13,693 nt of DNA from Pirellulaceae bacterium (GTDB lineage: Bacteria; Planctomycetota; Planctomycetia; Pirellulales; Pirellulaceae). Positions 6,630-13,693 of this stretch are shown one piece after another. The stretch is taken from the NCBI GenBank assembly GCA_020846515.1, contig JADLDX010000760.1:1-13693 (forward strand), given 5' to 3'. Both the position numbers and the translations under genes were made by a program. The notes beneath the pieces are model-generated. The model was not told the origin of the DNA. It did not search any database and saw only the letters and a list, made by a program, of their open reading frames with translations. Each line of letters starts with the position of its first letter. Within the stretch, counting starts at the first letter, position 1.

Positions 6630-8258
6630 TTATCGCAACTCCATCACTTGCACGCCGCCAAAATCATGCACTTTTACCGGCTGAAGGCCGCTAAGGGTCA
6701 ACCTCCGCGCAAACGCTTGCGCCCCACTGCGCACGACCAACCAGAGTTTTCGATCAGACCCTGCCGACGCTGTTTCCCAAGCGTCCATCGCCTTCGACCA
6801 GCTCCTGGGATCGTTCAGCAGAGGCACGATCTGTGTCTGGCTAGGAAGGTAATAAATGGTTCTCAGCGGCAGCGATAGGTAACTGGCCATCAGGCCCGAA
6901 CCACTCTCCAGTGGCTGTGATTTGGCACCTTCAATCAGGTTGCTCGCACACCAGACGATCGGCGAATGAGGCGACAACTGCTCAATCTGCGCATGTGTGG
7001 TAGCGGTTTTTCTCGAGATCAAGGCAATGGCTCCGCGCCAATCTTCACCACGCATCGCCACAGGCAAACGAACATGGATCCATGCGTTAAGCGTGCCTTG
7101 CTGTATAGTCAACAGGATAAACATGGCTATCACCAACGCCACACGCACGTTAGGGCGAGCAGTGCAGTCGGCTAGCGAGCAGGCCGACCAAACGACCAGC
7201 GGCATGGCGCAGGCAAACAAGTAACGCGGATGAACGAGGGCGGCCAGGCCCGTACTGGTCGACAAAAACACCAACGCCAACGGTATGCCCCATGCACACA
7301 TCCACATCCACCCCACGCCCAGTCTTGGTATGCACGGGCGGAACTGGCTTGCCTGGCTCGATGTAGATGTATTCGAAGGGTCTGGCTGATTCGAATGGCC
7401 CTCAACAGCTGAGCCATCTCGCGACCAGATCCAGCTCGCCACCCGAGCCACCAGGATCGGACCAACACAGGCAATCAAAGGCAATTGTCGCACAAGGTTG
7501 ATTGGTGAAGTATCGGCGGCAAAGGCTGACCAGGCGGCGCGCGACGTCCAAACGGGTTCCAGCACGTAACGCGCCGGCCACATCACCAGCAGAAGCACCC
7601 CAGCGCCAGCGATCGTCGCTAGCGTCTGGTTGGAGCTCGCATCGTGTCCGGAGCCTGATGGATCGCGAGCTGAGATGCAGACTCTGTTTATCCATCGGCC
7701 GATCAGGTATACGAACTGCGCCGCCCAAGATAAAACTGCGGTGGGCTGCAACCAAAACGCTAACGCATTCAGGCCCAGCCAGGCACACCACCACAACCAG
7801 GCTCTCCCATAACTTCTAGAGCTGGACGACTTGTCTGGGGATAGCCAACCGGCCAGCGCACACCATGCGGCCAAGATGGCCAGGGCCATCGATGCGTAGG
7901 GACGTGCCTCGGTGGCGTAAAAAATCTGGTTGCGATCAACGAGGGCCAGGCATAACACCAACATCAACTCGGGGCACCGGATGGCTCGAGACCAACGCCA
8001 AATCACGACGCCGGCGACGGTGACCAGCCCCAGCCAACTGACCAGCGAGGTGGCGCGCCATACGGCCTCGCTGGTACCAAATGTCTGACTGATCCCCCAT
8101 TGCCACCAAAAATAAAGTGGCAACTGATTGCCGATGGCGGCTCGCGACTGGACCTCCCCAAAAGAACCAGATACACACCAGGTCGTATGCAGTTCGTCCA
8201 ACCACAATGATTCGCCCAGCGAAAACCAGGCGGTCAGCCACCCGAGCACCGCGGCCAA
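6630..8258 (-). CDS. GT-C-like membrane glycosyltransferase (GT39/PMT-type), start uncertain
   Basis: At least 542 aa with about ten hydrophobic segments. The first extracytoplasmic loop carries ESLWLDELHT (16-25), the acidic catalytic-type motif of GT-C enzymes, followed by LPLYFWWQW. The second loop has QIFYATEARPYAS (111-123), the typical EARPYA motif of the family. The C-terminus (about 500-542) is soluble. It probably moves a sugar from a polyprenyl carrier at the membrane. The substrate is unknown. The given start is TTG at 8258-8256, which cuts the first membrane helix short. The frame stays open to a TGA at 8330-8328 and adds hydrophobic residues just before it (WKYFAIV), so translation likely starts upstream, yet no ATG, GTG or TTG occurs there. 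The next gene on this strand is prfB, 405 bases on, with repeats between. Confidence 0.85.
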   Translation of the reverse strand: MAAVLGWLTAWFSLGESLWLDELHTTWCVSGSFGEVQSRAAIGNQLPLYFWWQWGISQTFGTSEAVWRATSLVSWLGLVTVAGVVIWRWSRAIRCPELMLVLCLALVDRNQIFYATEARPYASMALAILAAWCALAGWLSPDKSSSSRSYGRAWLWWCAWLGLNALAFWLQPTAVLSWAAQFVYLIGRWINRVCISARDPSGSGHDASSNQTLATIAGAGVLLLVMWPARYVLEPVWTSRAAWSAFAADTSPINLVRQLPLIACVGPILVARVASWIWSRDGSAVEGHSNQPDPSNTSTSSQASQFRPCIPRLGVGWMWMCAWGIPLALVFLSTSTGLAALVHPRYLFACAMPLVVWSACSLADCTARPNVRVALVIAMFILLTIQQGTLNAWIHVRLPVAMRGEDWRGAIALISRKTATTHAQIEQLSPHSPIVWCASNLIEGAKSQPLESGSGLMASYLSLPLRTIYYLPSQTQIVPLLNDPRSWSKAMDAWETASAGSDRKLWLVVRSGAQAFARRLTLSGLQPVKVHDFGGVQVMELR

Positions 8259-8653
8259 GACAATCGCAAAGTACTTCCAGTTTGGGATGGCGTTAGTTCC
8301 TATTGGTTGAATCGCCGTGGCACGAAATCAAGCGAGATGCCCGCGCAGTCACAAAGCCAGCGGAGGAGTATAGCTCGCCTGCCGCCGGATTTAATTATGG
8401 CTGATCTATTGACTTGGAACGGTCTGCGTTGTGCAATGGATCCAGTGGGGAGTAAACTAATGAAAGGAAAAGTCCAGTCAGTGTGACGAATGATCGGCAG
8501 AACTACTCGGCGGCCCAATCCAGTGGGACACAGTCGCTTGGGGTGGAGTGCATGACGATTCGGTTCGATCTGGCTCGGTTCTTTGCCTTAGCTCATCTTC
8601 GGTCCAGTCGCTGATCAGTCCAGTTCGGCGGCCGACTTCAAAGGGAACTCCTC
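8259..8653. other. Divergent intergenic region between glycosyltransferase and prepilin gene
   Basis: Nearly 400 bases between two divergent genes. The first 69 bases are an open extension of the minus-strand glycosyltransferase frame and may be coding. The rest shows no credible gene. It contains five TCCAGT words (8441, 8473, 8519, 8605, 8621), two of them within an identical ATCCAGTGGG (8440 and 8518). It is expected to hold promoters for both neighbours. Confidence 0.5.
8409..8437 (+). promoter_or_regulatory. Candidate sigma70-type promoter for prepilin-like gene
   Basis: TTGACT (8409-8414) matches the -35 consensus at five of six bases. After a 17-base spacer comes TGCAAT (8432-8437), four of six for the -10. 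It would give a 5' leader of about 210 bases. This is sequence resemblance only, and planctomycete promoters often depart from consensus. Confidence 0.3.
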
Positions 8654-10498
8654 ATGCGCACTATTGGTTCGCGTCGTCGACGTGGCTTTACACTTCTGGA
8701 AGTCATGATTGCCACGGCCGTCACTTTGTTGATGATGCTCTCGTTGGTGCAAGTCTTCAAGGTGGTCAGCGACAGTATGAAGCTCGGTCGGGCTGGCCTG
8801 CAGATGAACAATACGTTGCGGGCGGTCGCGTTTCGCTTGCGGCACGATCTGAAGAATCTGACCTGCCGAGTGGACCCACCGTCTGACATCACCGCCGGCG
8901 ATGGTTACTTTGAGTATATTGACGGCTCGATGACCGACTACACGGCCACGCTGTTTGACCAAAACAATGTGGTCGATCCCACTCTGCCAACCCAGGCCGT
9001 CAGGTCGAGTCGCTTGGGTGACTGCGATGACATCTTGATGTTCACCTCGCGAGCCGGTGAGTCTTGGTTTACTGGCCGAGCTCCGGGCAATGTGGTCAAC
9101 ACGGCTCTCACGGCCGCGCCCATTACGATCGCTTCGCAACTGGCCGAGATCGTCTTCTTTACGCGGCCTGTCTTATCAACGGCCGGTGCCGGTGGTTTGT
9201 TTGATGATGTCGATGGCAACTATTTGCCCGACAGTTATCAGTTGCATTATCGCGTACTGCTGATTCGCCCGGATTTAAACAACGATGTGTTTAACGGCCA
9301 ACCTTGTCTGTTTAACTTGTCGGCGGGAACTCCGAACACGTTGGCTGATCCGTTGGATATGGCACCCGCATTCCAGCTATGCGATTTGTCCATGCGTCGC
9401 GTGTACGATGGCAACACGGCCACGGCCGATGGCGTCGCGGCCAATAGCTTGGAAGATTTGATGAATCCGGCCAACCGATTCGCGCACTTTCAGTTTTCTA
9501 TTCCCAGTTCGATTGCCGGTACTGCCAGCTATTCCACCACGCTGCCGCTGTTGGTCAAGCAGCCCATTCCCAACGCCGGTACGGTGGGGAATGCCATTAC
9601 TGTCTTCAGCGACGATGGCAATGCAGCTACGGTCAGTCCGCTGCTGAGTGATCCCAACCCAGCCGGCGTGCCGGGTCCGTTGTTGGGGGCTGCAGGTAAC
9701 TTTCTCCATCCGTCTTTCGTTTTAACCGGTGCTCGCTTGGGCGAGGATGTCTTGGCCACTGATGTCTTGGCCTTTGATGTTAAGGGCTACGATGCGGGTG
9801 TGCCGGTAATAGGGACTGCAGGTGCCGATGCCGTCGCCGCACCGTTAGGGGCTGATGGATCGGATGATACGATTCTTACGCCAAACGATCCGGGTTATGC
9901 GGCCGCGTTTTCGAGCGGGACGATTGTATCTTATGGCGCCTATGTGGACTTACTCTGGGGGCGTAAGACCATCTGTTCTTTGCCTTACTTCGGCGTCGCC
10001 TTGTCCAGCGTGGCAGGTACCAACTTGATCACCGAATTAAGTGGTATATCCAGCGTCGCGCCGTCGCTTCAGTACTCCGACGGACTGATGCGATCGGGCA
10101 AGGTCATCGGGTCTAATTTGCTGGCCGCAGCGAACATCGTCCAGCCCACTTTCGATACCTGGTCAACACATTATGAAAGCGATGGCATTCAGCAAGCCGC
10201 GTTTGGTGGATTAGGGTGTGTGACGGAAATCAATGGACAAAATCGCTTGAATGCTGCCGCTTCGGCCACCACCAATGTGGGCGCGATCGTGCCCACATGG
10301 CGACAAGGCTCTATCGACGCAGGTGCCGATGGCATTGATAACTTCGGCGCCAATGGTGTGGACGATTCGAGCGAACTAGAAACGCTACCACCGTTTCCTG
10401 TTCAGTTGCGAGGAATCAAGGTCTCGATTCGCATCGAAGACAAAGCCACTCGTCAGCTCCGACAGATGTCAGTAGCCAACGAGTTCGTCACGCAGTAG
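8654..10498 (+). CDS. Large prepilin-like (type II secretion/type IV pilus family) protein
   Basis: A 614-aa protein opening with a class III signal: RRRRG (7-11), cleavage expected between G11 and F12, then FTLLEVMIA with Glu at +5 and a hydrophobic helix to about residue 36. Such proteins are cut and N-methylated by a prepilin peptidase and join a pseudopilus or pilus at the inner membrane. RAVAFRLRHDLKNLTC (56-71) follows the helix as in PulJ/GspJ- or PilW-like minor pilins. The body is several times longer than usual minor pilins and is rich in Gly, Ala and Asp. Near the end, DGIDNFGANGVDD (559-571) resembles an Asp-rich calcium-type loop, followed by LRGIKVSIRIED (585-596). AAGGGA 7 bases before the ATG supports the start. 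No peptidase, ATPase or sister pilin is nearby. Confidence 0.85.
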   Translation: MRTIGSRRRRGFTLLEVMIATAVTLLMMLSLVQVFKVVSDSMKLGRAGLQMNNTLRAVAFRLRHDLKNLTCRVDPPSDITAGDGYFEYIDGSMTDYTATLFDQNNVVDPTLPTQAVRSSRLGDCDDILMFTSRAGESWFTGRAPGNVVNTALTAAPITIASQLAEIVFFTRPVLSTAGAGGLFDDVDGNYLPDSYQLHYRVLLIRPDLNNDVFNGQPCLFNLSAGTPNTLADPLDMAPAFQLCDLSMRRVYDGNTATADGVAANSLEDLMNPANRFAHFQFSIPSSIAGTASYSTTLPLLVKQPIPNAGTVGNAITVFSDDGNAATVSPLLSDPNPAGVPGPLLGAAGNFLHPSFVLTGARLGEDVLATDVLAFDVKGYDAGVPVIGTAGADAVAAPLGADGSDDTILTPNDPGYAAAFSSGTIVSYGAYVDLLWGRKTICSLPYFGVALSSVAGTNLITELSGISSVAPSLQYSDGLMRSGKVIGSNLLAAANIVQPTFDTWSTHYESDGIQQAAFGGLGCVTEINGQNRLNAAASATTNVGAIVPTWRQGSIDAGADGIDNFGANGVDDSSELETLPPFPVQLRGIKVSIRIEDKATRQLRQMSVANEFVTQ

Positions 10499-10510
10499 AC
10501 GAACTGTGGA

Positions 10511-10713
10511 CGAATCGCTCCGCGACTCGTCAATTACTCTTCTACATGAAGTTGTCCAACCAAAGAATCCCCGTCACGGAGTGCCGGGGCTACGTGTAGG
10601 CGAATCGCTCCGCGACTCGTCAAGCACTCTCCTGAATCAGCTTGCAAAACCAAAGAACCGAGTCACGGAGTGCCTCGGCCACAAATTCCCACATCACAGA
10701 GTGCCGGGGCTAC
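10511..10713. repeat. 90-bp repeats with three copies of a 20-bp motif
   Basis: CGAATCGCTCCGCGACTCGT recurs exactly at 10511 and 10601, a 90-base period, each time followed by CAA, ACTCT and CCAAAGAA. The motif TCACGGAGTGCCGGGGCTAC (10574-10593) recurs with small changes at 10663-10682 and 10694-10713. The cluster fills the gap between the prepilin-like gene and the 118-aa gene. ORFs over it are made of the repeat and are not genes. To my memory such CACGGAGTGCCGGGGCTAC sequences are dispersed in planctomycete chromosomes. Confidence 0.85.
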
Positions 10714-10726
10714 ACAGGGAGCCGCC

Positions 10727-11083
10727 ATGGATGAACATCGCATTCGTCTACCAGCGCCATGGCAAGTGAGCGTTTTGGCTGACCAGCCCGAAACGCTGAC
10801 ACAAATCGAGCGGCGATTTAATCGACCCACAGGGTTGTCTGACACAACGCAAATCGTCTTGGAAATCGATGCGACACCCTGCGCTGCTCCGCTGACTCAG
10901 ATGAGGTGCTGGTTAAACGGGTGCGAGTGTGGCATGCCAGGCGATGCGAGCGAATCAGATGCGGCTGGACCACGAGCTCGTCTGCGGCTGGAGGTGGCTG
11001 AACTGCAGCCCACCAATACGATCCGTATCCGCTGGCAAGGTGAAAGTCCGACGCTACCCGATATCGCTTTAGTGATCATGTAA
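10727..11083 (+). CDS. Conserved-looking hypothetical protein, 118 aa
   Basis: A small soluble protein with no signal peptide. It begins RIRLPAPWQVSVL and has RRFNRPTGLS (29-38), then alternating hydrophobic stretches that suggest a beta-sandwich: IVLEIDA, MRCWLNG, ARLRLEVAEL, TIRIRWQG and IALVIM. I recall similar small proteins with RRFhRPTGL and a WLNG turn in other planctomycetes, all unnamed. The ATG at 10727 is preferred over the in-frame ATG at 10670 because AGGGAG sits 5 bases before it and the upstream stretch is repeat DNA. The preceding gene is 228 bases away, so it is probably not in one operon with it. No function can be given. Confidence 0.7.
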   Translation: MDEHRIRLPAPWQVSVLADQPETLTQIERRFNRPTGLSDTTQIVLEIDATPCAAPLTQMRCWLNGCECGMPGDASESDAAGPRARLRLEVAELQPTNTIRIRWQGESPTLPDIALVIM

Positions 11084-11086
11084 GCT

Positions 11087-11286
11087 CTAACCCGCCCAAG
11101 CGCAGCGCCAGGGAGGGTCGAAAGTAAATCAGCCGCAGGGCGTTGCCCCGGTTTCCCCTTCGCTCAGCATGCGCTGCACAGACCAAGACAGCATTGAGTG
11201 CTTCATGCATGGTTAGTCGAGGCCGGCCCTCCCCGCCCACGCTGCCGCGGGTCGACCCTCCCACTGGGGAGCAGCGGGAGGGTTAG
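11087..11286. repeat. 200-bp non-coding element bounded by nested inverted repeats
   Basis: The ends CTAACCCGCCC (11087-11097) and GGGAGGGTTAG (11276-11286) are inverse with one mismatch. Inside them, GGGAGGGTCGA (11111-11121) and TCGACCCTCCC (11252-11262) are exact inverses. The interior has no credible gene. ATCAGCCGCAGGGCG near 11129-11143 resembles the right half of the nested hairpin at 4962-5018. The layout suggests a small dispersed element or nested repeats, starting just after the stop of the 118-aa gene. Confidence 0.65.
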
Positions 11287-11472
11287 TGCGCTGTGCGGCA
11301 GCAGAACTATTGCATGGGTATAAGCCGTACATACCTCAAACGCGGAGTACCTTTGACCCAAATAATTTCTGCTTAAGTGCTTAGAATGGCTTAGGAACCA
11401 ACTACATTAAAGTGGTGATAGTTTCCTTCAAAAGTACGCCCTCAACCCGCTCATCTCCTGCGTGCAAGGTCA
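11287..11472. other. Leader region before the DUF1080 lipoprotein
   Basis: A gap of about 190 bases, relatively AT-rich around 11340-11420. GCTTA recurs at 11371, 11379 and 11389. TTGACC (11353) and TAGAAT (11382) look like promoter boxes but are 23 bases apart, too far for a normal sigma70 promoter. No gene is seen. The lipoprotein promoter is expected here. Confidence 0.4.
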
Positions 11473-11475
11473 ATG

Positions 11476-12804
11476 ATGGAAAAGCGAAGGCTCGCCTTAC
11501 TTCTATGCGTCATCCTCGCCGGTTGCCGCGAAACCCCAGCTCCTATCGATTCCGGCCCGCCCGCCCCTGCGATCGCAGATACCCTACCTTTGTCGTCGAT
11601 CAATGCTGAAGCAGAAGTTTCAACCCTGTACGATGTCTCCGGATTAGGAGGCTACCGCCCCGAGCAGTTGCTGGAGAGTTGTCTCAGTCCGGAACAACTG
11701 GCCCAAGGCTGGGTCCGGCTGTACGACGGGGTTTCCACGATGGGTTGGTTCTTTGTCGGAACTGCCGATTGGGCCTCCAAGGATGGGGCCATTACCGTGG
11801 AAAGCGGCGAACCAAGTTTACTGTGCACCAGTTTCCAGATCGGTGACTATGAACTGTTGGTGGATTTCAATTGTCCCGAAGGGACCAATAGCGGCATCTT
11901 CCTACGCACGACAGCCGACCCGCAGGACGTCGAGCGTGACTGTTATGAGCTGAACATCGCGCCGAAGGACGACCCGTTTCCTACGGGCAGTCTGGTCAAA
12001 CGTCAACAGGTCCAGACAAGTGTCGCCGGCGTGGTCGAACCAAATGCCTGGCATACCTATCGCATCATTGTTCAAGGTGACGAAGTCCAAGTTTGGCTGG
12101 ACGGCCAACAGGTCATCGAGTACACCGATCCACGCAAACTACGCCGCGGTTACATTGCCCTGCAGCACAACAAAGGTACGGTGCGCTTCCGCAATATATT
12201 GATGCGACCCTTGGGTACCGAAGCCATAACCACATCGTCTGATTGGGAAGCCGCATGGAACAAGATTGAGAAGTCGGGCGAGACATTAACCGTCCAGTCG
12301 TCGGAAGATGGCTTGCGATTAACAGGCGGGCCAGGTCAATTGGAGTCCAAGGGCCAGTGGGACGATTTTGTCCTGCAAGCCGTATACAGAACGGCGACCC
12401 CCGAAGTCGACAGCGGCATACTATTCCGCTGCCTTCCCGGCCAACTGGACGCTGGCTACGAATGTCAGATACTACATGCCGCGCCGGCAGAGAGTTCGAA
12501 AAAAATTAAACACACCGGCTGGTTTTCGATACCAGCCCGACGGCCAGGCGAAGAAAACGATGATGTCCGCGCGATTGTCGGCGACGGGACGGTTCCCACG
12601 CATATCACCATAATCGCCGAGGAGAGCCAATTTGTGGCCTGGGTCAATGGCCTGCAAGTGGCTGAGGCGTCTGACACTCGCGACACCAACGACAACCCGC
12701 GACTCGGCTCGCGTCGAGCCGGTGGCCCCATCGCGTTGCAAGCCGCCAAGCAAACGACCGATATCCAGTTCAGCCGCATTAGCATTGCGCCGATTGCGAA
12801 ATAG
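11476..12804 (+). CDS. Lipoprotein with two DUF1080 (3-keto-disaccharide hydrolase-like) domains
   Basis: A 442-aa secreted lipoprotein: basic start MEKRR, hydrophobic stretch, lipobox LAGC with Cys at residue 17, then a Pro-rich linker. Domain 1 (about 77-245) has GWVRLYDG, GWFFVGTADWASKDGAI and FNCPEGTNSGIFLRT, typical of DUF1080/PF06439, a concanavalin-like beta-sandwich found in planctomycete sugar-degrading proteins and linked to 3-keto-sugar cleavage. Domain 2 (about 283-441) repeats the pattern (VDSGILFRC, ITIIAEESQFVAWVNGLQVAE, GGPIALQAAK) but is more diverged. Two adjacent ATGs exist. The second, at 11476, is preferred because AAGGT lies 5 bases before it but only 2 before the first (11473). 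It probably acts at the envelope on carbohydrates or binds them. The catalytic role of each domain is not established here. Confidence 0.88.
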   Translation: MEKRRLALLLCVILAGCRETPAPIDSGPPAPAIADTLPLSSINAEAEVSTLYDVSGLGGYRPEQLLESCLSPEQLAQGWVRLYDGVSTMGWFFVGTADWASKDGAITVESGEPSLLCTSFQIGDYELLVDFNCPEGTNSGIFLRTTADPQDVERDCYELNIAPKDDPFPTGSLVKRQQVQTSVAGVVEPNAWHTYRIIVQGDEVQVWLDGQQVIEYTDPRKLRRGYIALQHNKGTVRFRNILMRPLGTEAITTSSDWEAAWNKIEKSGETLTVQSSEDGLRLTGGPGQLESKGQWDDFVLQAVYRTATPEVDSGILFRCLPGQLDAGYECQILHAAPAESSKKIKHTGWFSIPARRPGEENDDVRAIVGDGTVPTHITIIAEESQFVAWVNGLQVAEASDTRDTNDNPRLGSRRAGGPIALQAAKQTTDIQFSRISIAPIAK

Positions 12805-12810
12805 ATGGTC

Positions 12811-12826
12811 GCCTGTAAAAACAGGC
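12811..12826 (+). terminator. Small hairpin after the DUF1080 lipoprotein
   Basis: GCCTGT-AAAA-ACAGGC is a perfect 6-bp stem with a 4-base loop, starting 7 bases after the stop codon. No T-run follows, so it may be a weak terminator or only an RNA-stabilising hairpin. Confidence 0.3.
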
Positions 12827-12934
12827 AAGCTGCGATAAATTTCACGCTTGGACTAAATTTCTTCAAGCCCGAATGCCGATACAAGACAGAGAGCAAAATA
12901 GGCATTCAGGATTTGAGTCTGAAGGAACAGGGAC

Positions 12935-13450
12935 GTGAAAAAAACGAGCCGATGGATTGGCGTGGCAGCCAGCTGGTGCGCAATCTTCATCAGTCAAGCA
13001 GGCTGTGTATCCTTGATGGGGAAGAAACGCAGTCCCACGCTGGATACTTCCTACCTGGCCGCTGCCGGTTATTCGATACCGCCGGGAGGTATGCCCTCGC
13101 CTGTTGGTCCAGCGGCCAGCGATGGCCAATCGATCATCATGGAAGTTCGCAACGATAGCGAGAAACCGCACATCGAGCGTATTCCACTTCGCAAAGATCG
13201 CCCCATGTTTGTGGAAGACTTGGTTCAAGAAGCCAAAATCCATGAACGCTTGGGGGGCGTGAATATTTCGATCATGCGACCCAGCGGTGCCAATCTGCCC
13301 CCGGTCCGCATGGACGTGCGAGTCAAGGACACCGGAAAAGTCAAATCGATGGAAGACAACTACGCGCTCATGCCCGGCGACCACTTGATCGTCACCTACG
13401 ATCAACGCTCCTCGCTAGAAGTCTTCTTCGATAACGTGCGCGGCAGCTAA
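12935..13450 (+). CDS. Small SLBB-like envelope lipoprotein
   Basis: A 171-aa protein with a signal sequence (KKTSRWIG then a hydrophobic run) and QAGC with Cys at 24, a probable lipoprotein site although Gln at -3 is unusual. After a Pro/Gly-rich linker come MFVEDLVQEAKIHERLGGVNISIMRP (91-116, key residues FVEDL, NISIMRP) and DNYALMPGDHLIVTYD (141-156). The latter resembles the 'y-L-pGD-i-V' ending of SLBB domains in polysaccharide export proteins. It may bind or help export polysaccharide at the outer membrane. This role is inferred. It starts with GTG, supported by AAGGA 8 bases upstream. The 130 bases before it hold a 7-bp inverted pair (GAATGCC 12871, GGCATTC 12901). Confidence 0.8.
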   Translation: MKKTSRWIGVAASWCAIFISQAGCVSLMGKKRSPTLDTSYLAAAGYSIPPGGMPSPVGPAASDGQSIIMEVRNDSEKPHIERIPLRKDRPMFVEDLVQEAKIHERLGGVNISIMRPSGANLPPVRMDVRVKDTGKVKSMEDNYALMPGDHLIVTYDQRSSLEVFFDNVRGS

Positions 13451-13502
13451 GCATCCAATTTTAGATTAAGGCACTAATCGCCAAAGTATGCAGGCCCATC
13501 TT

Positions 13503-13693
13503 CTATCGACCGGTCATACCGATACGTTTTTCCAGCATCAGCGCGGTGGCACCAAACATCAAGGCAATGGCCAGCGCGCTGAAGGCCAGGTAACGCAGAA
13601 CCAACATCCAACCGGTTAAGACACCCGGCGCGCCCAGGTTGCTCTCCAGTGGCACCCAGAATGAAGTCATCAAGGGGCTGCCAATGCCTACCC
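13503..13693 (-). CDS. C-terminus of a membrane protein (partial)
   Basis: The minus-strand frame runs from the window edge to a TAG at 13505-13503, giving about 62 residues. It contains a clear membrane helix (WMLVLRYLAFSALAIALMFG, then ATALMLEKRIGMTGR at the end). Most of the gene lies outside the window. The helix followed by a short basic tail would fit a permease or other polytopic protein, but the family cannot be named. It converges on the SLBB-like lipoprotein with 52 bases between them and no clear terminator. Confidence 0.65.
   Translation of the reverse strand, partial: VGIGSPLMTSFWVPLESNLGAPGVLTGWMLVLRYLAFSALAIALMFGATALMLEKRIGMTGR

Noticed and set aside
8300..8518. 72-aa minus-strand ORF before the glycosyltransferase
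   Set aside because: It lacks a ribosome site and recognisable features, and it is in a different frame from the glycosyltransferase.
10511..10713. CRISPR array
   Set aside because: The copies are few, the spacing is 90 bases with related intervening DNA, and no cas genes are present.
10506..10769. 87-aa ORF with internal repeats (SLRDSS...)
   Set aside because: It is made entirely of the 90-bp repeat DNA and overlaps the better-supported 118-aa gene.
11353..11387. TTGACC and TAGAAT as a promoter for the DUF1080 lipoprotein
   Set aside because: The spacer is 23 bases, outside the normal range, and no better pair was found.
13462..13480. Possible terminator between the convergent genes (GATTA/TAATC)
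   Set aside because: The stem is only 5 AT-rich base pairs and no T-run follows.

Overview
The window looks like chromosomal DNA of a planctomycete, most likely in the Pirellulales. This rests on judgement of family resemblance, not on a search. The GC content is moderately high. Several proteins match types I associate with that group: a lipoprotein with two DUF1080 (3-keto-disaccharide hydrolase) domains, a very large prepilin-like protein ending in an LRGI(K/Q)V segment, a LolA-like lipoprotein, and a small SLBB-like lipoprotein. The spaces between genes are rich in dispersed palindromic repeats. There are no rRNA, tRNA, CRISPR, phage or transposase genes.

Layout. Positions 1-59 may be the tail of an upstream gene. 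Positions 102-2474 (+) encode a large GT-C-like membrane glycosyltransferase. It converges on a minus-strand two-gene operon in which a 165-aa CxxxC protein (4080-3583) overlaps by ATGA a 360-aa LolA-like membrane or lipoprotein (3586-2504). A palindromic repeat (4208-4301) separates this operon from a 186-aa unknown protein (4856-4296). Next comes 254 bp holding a nested hairpin and a 13-bp tandem repeat. After it lies prfB (release factor 2, 6224-5111, minus), which carries the classical CTT-TGA-C programmed +1 frameshift. A 405-bp gap with two 135-bp repeats and an inverted end copy separates prfB from a second GT-C glycosyltransferase (8258-6630, minus) whose start is unclear.

From 8654 the genes run on the plus strand: a 614-aa prepilin-like protein, a 228-bp repeat cluster, a 118-aa conserved-looking unknown, a 200-bp element bounded by inverted repeats, the double-DUF1080 lipoprotein (11476-12804) and the SLBB-like lipoprotein (12935-13450). 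The window ends in the C-terminus of a minus-strand membrane protein (13503-13693).

How the genes work together. Most products are envelope proteins: two polyprenyl-sugar-type glycosyltransferases, several lipoproteins and a pseudopilin. They are not arranged as one pathway. The only strong co-translation signal is the ATGA overlap in the 165/360-aa pair. The only gene with a fully established function and visible regulation is prfB, which is autoregulated by its own UGA frameshift. No obvious new defence or mobile system is present. The most unusual feature is that four of the six longest intergenic gaps, plus the 215-bp gap at 4081-4295, each carry a structured repeat of a mostly different type.
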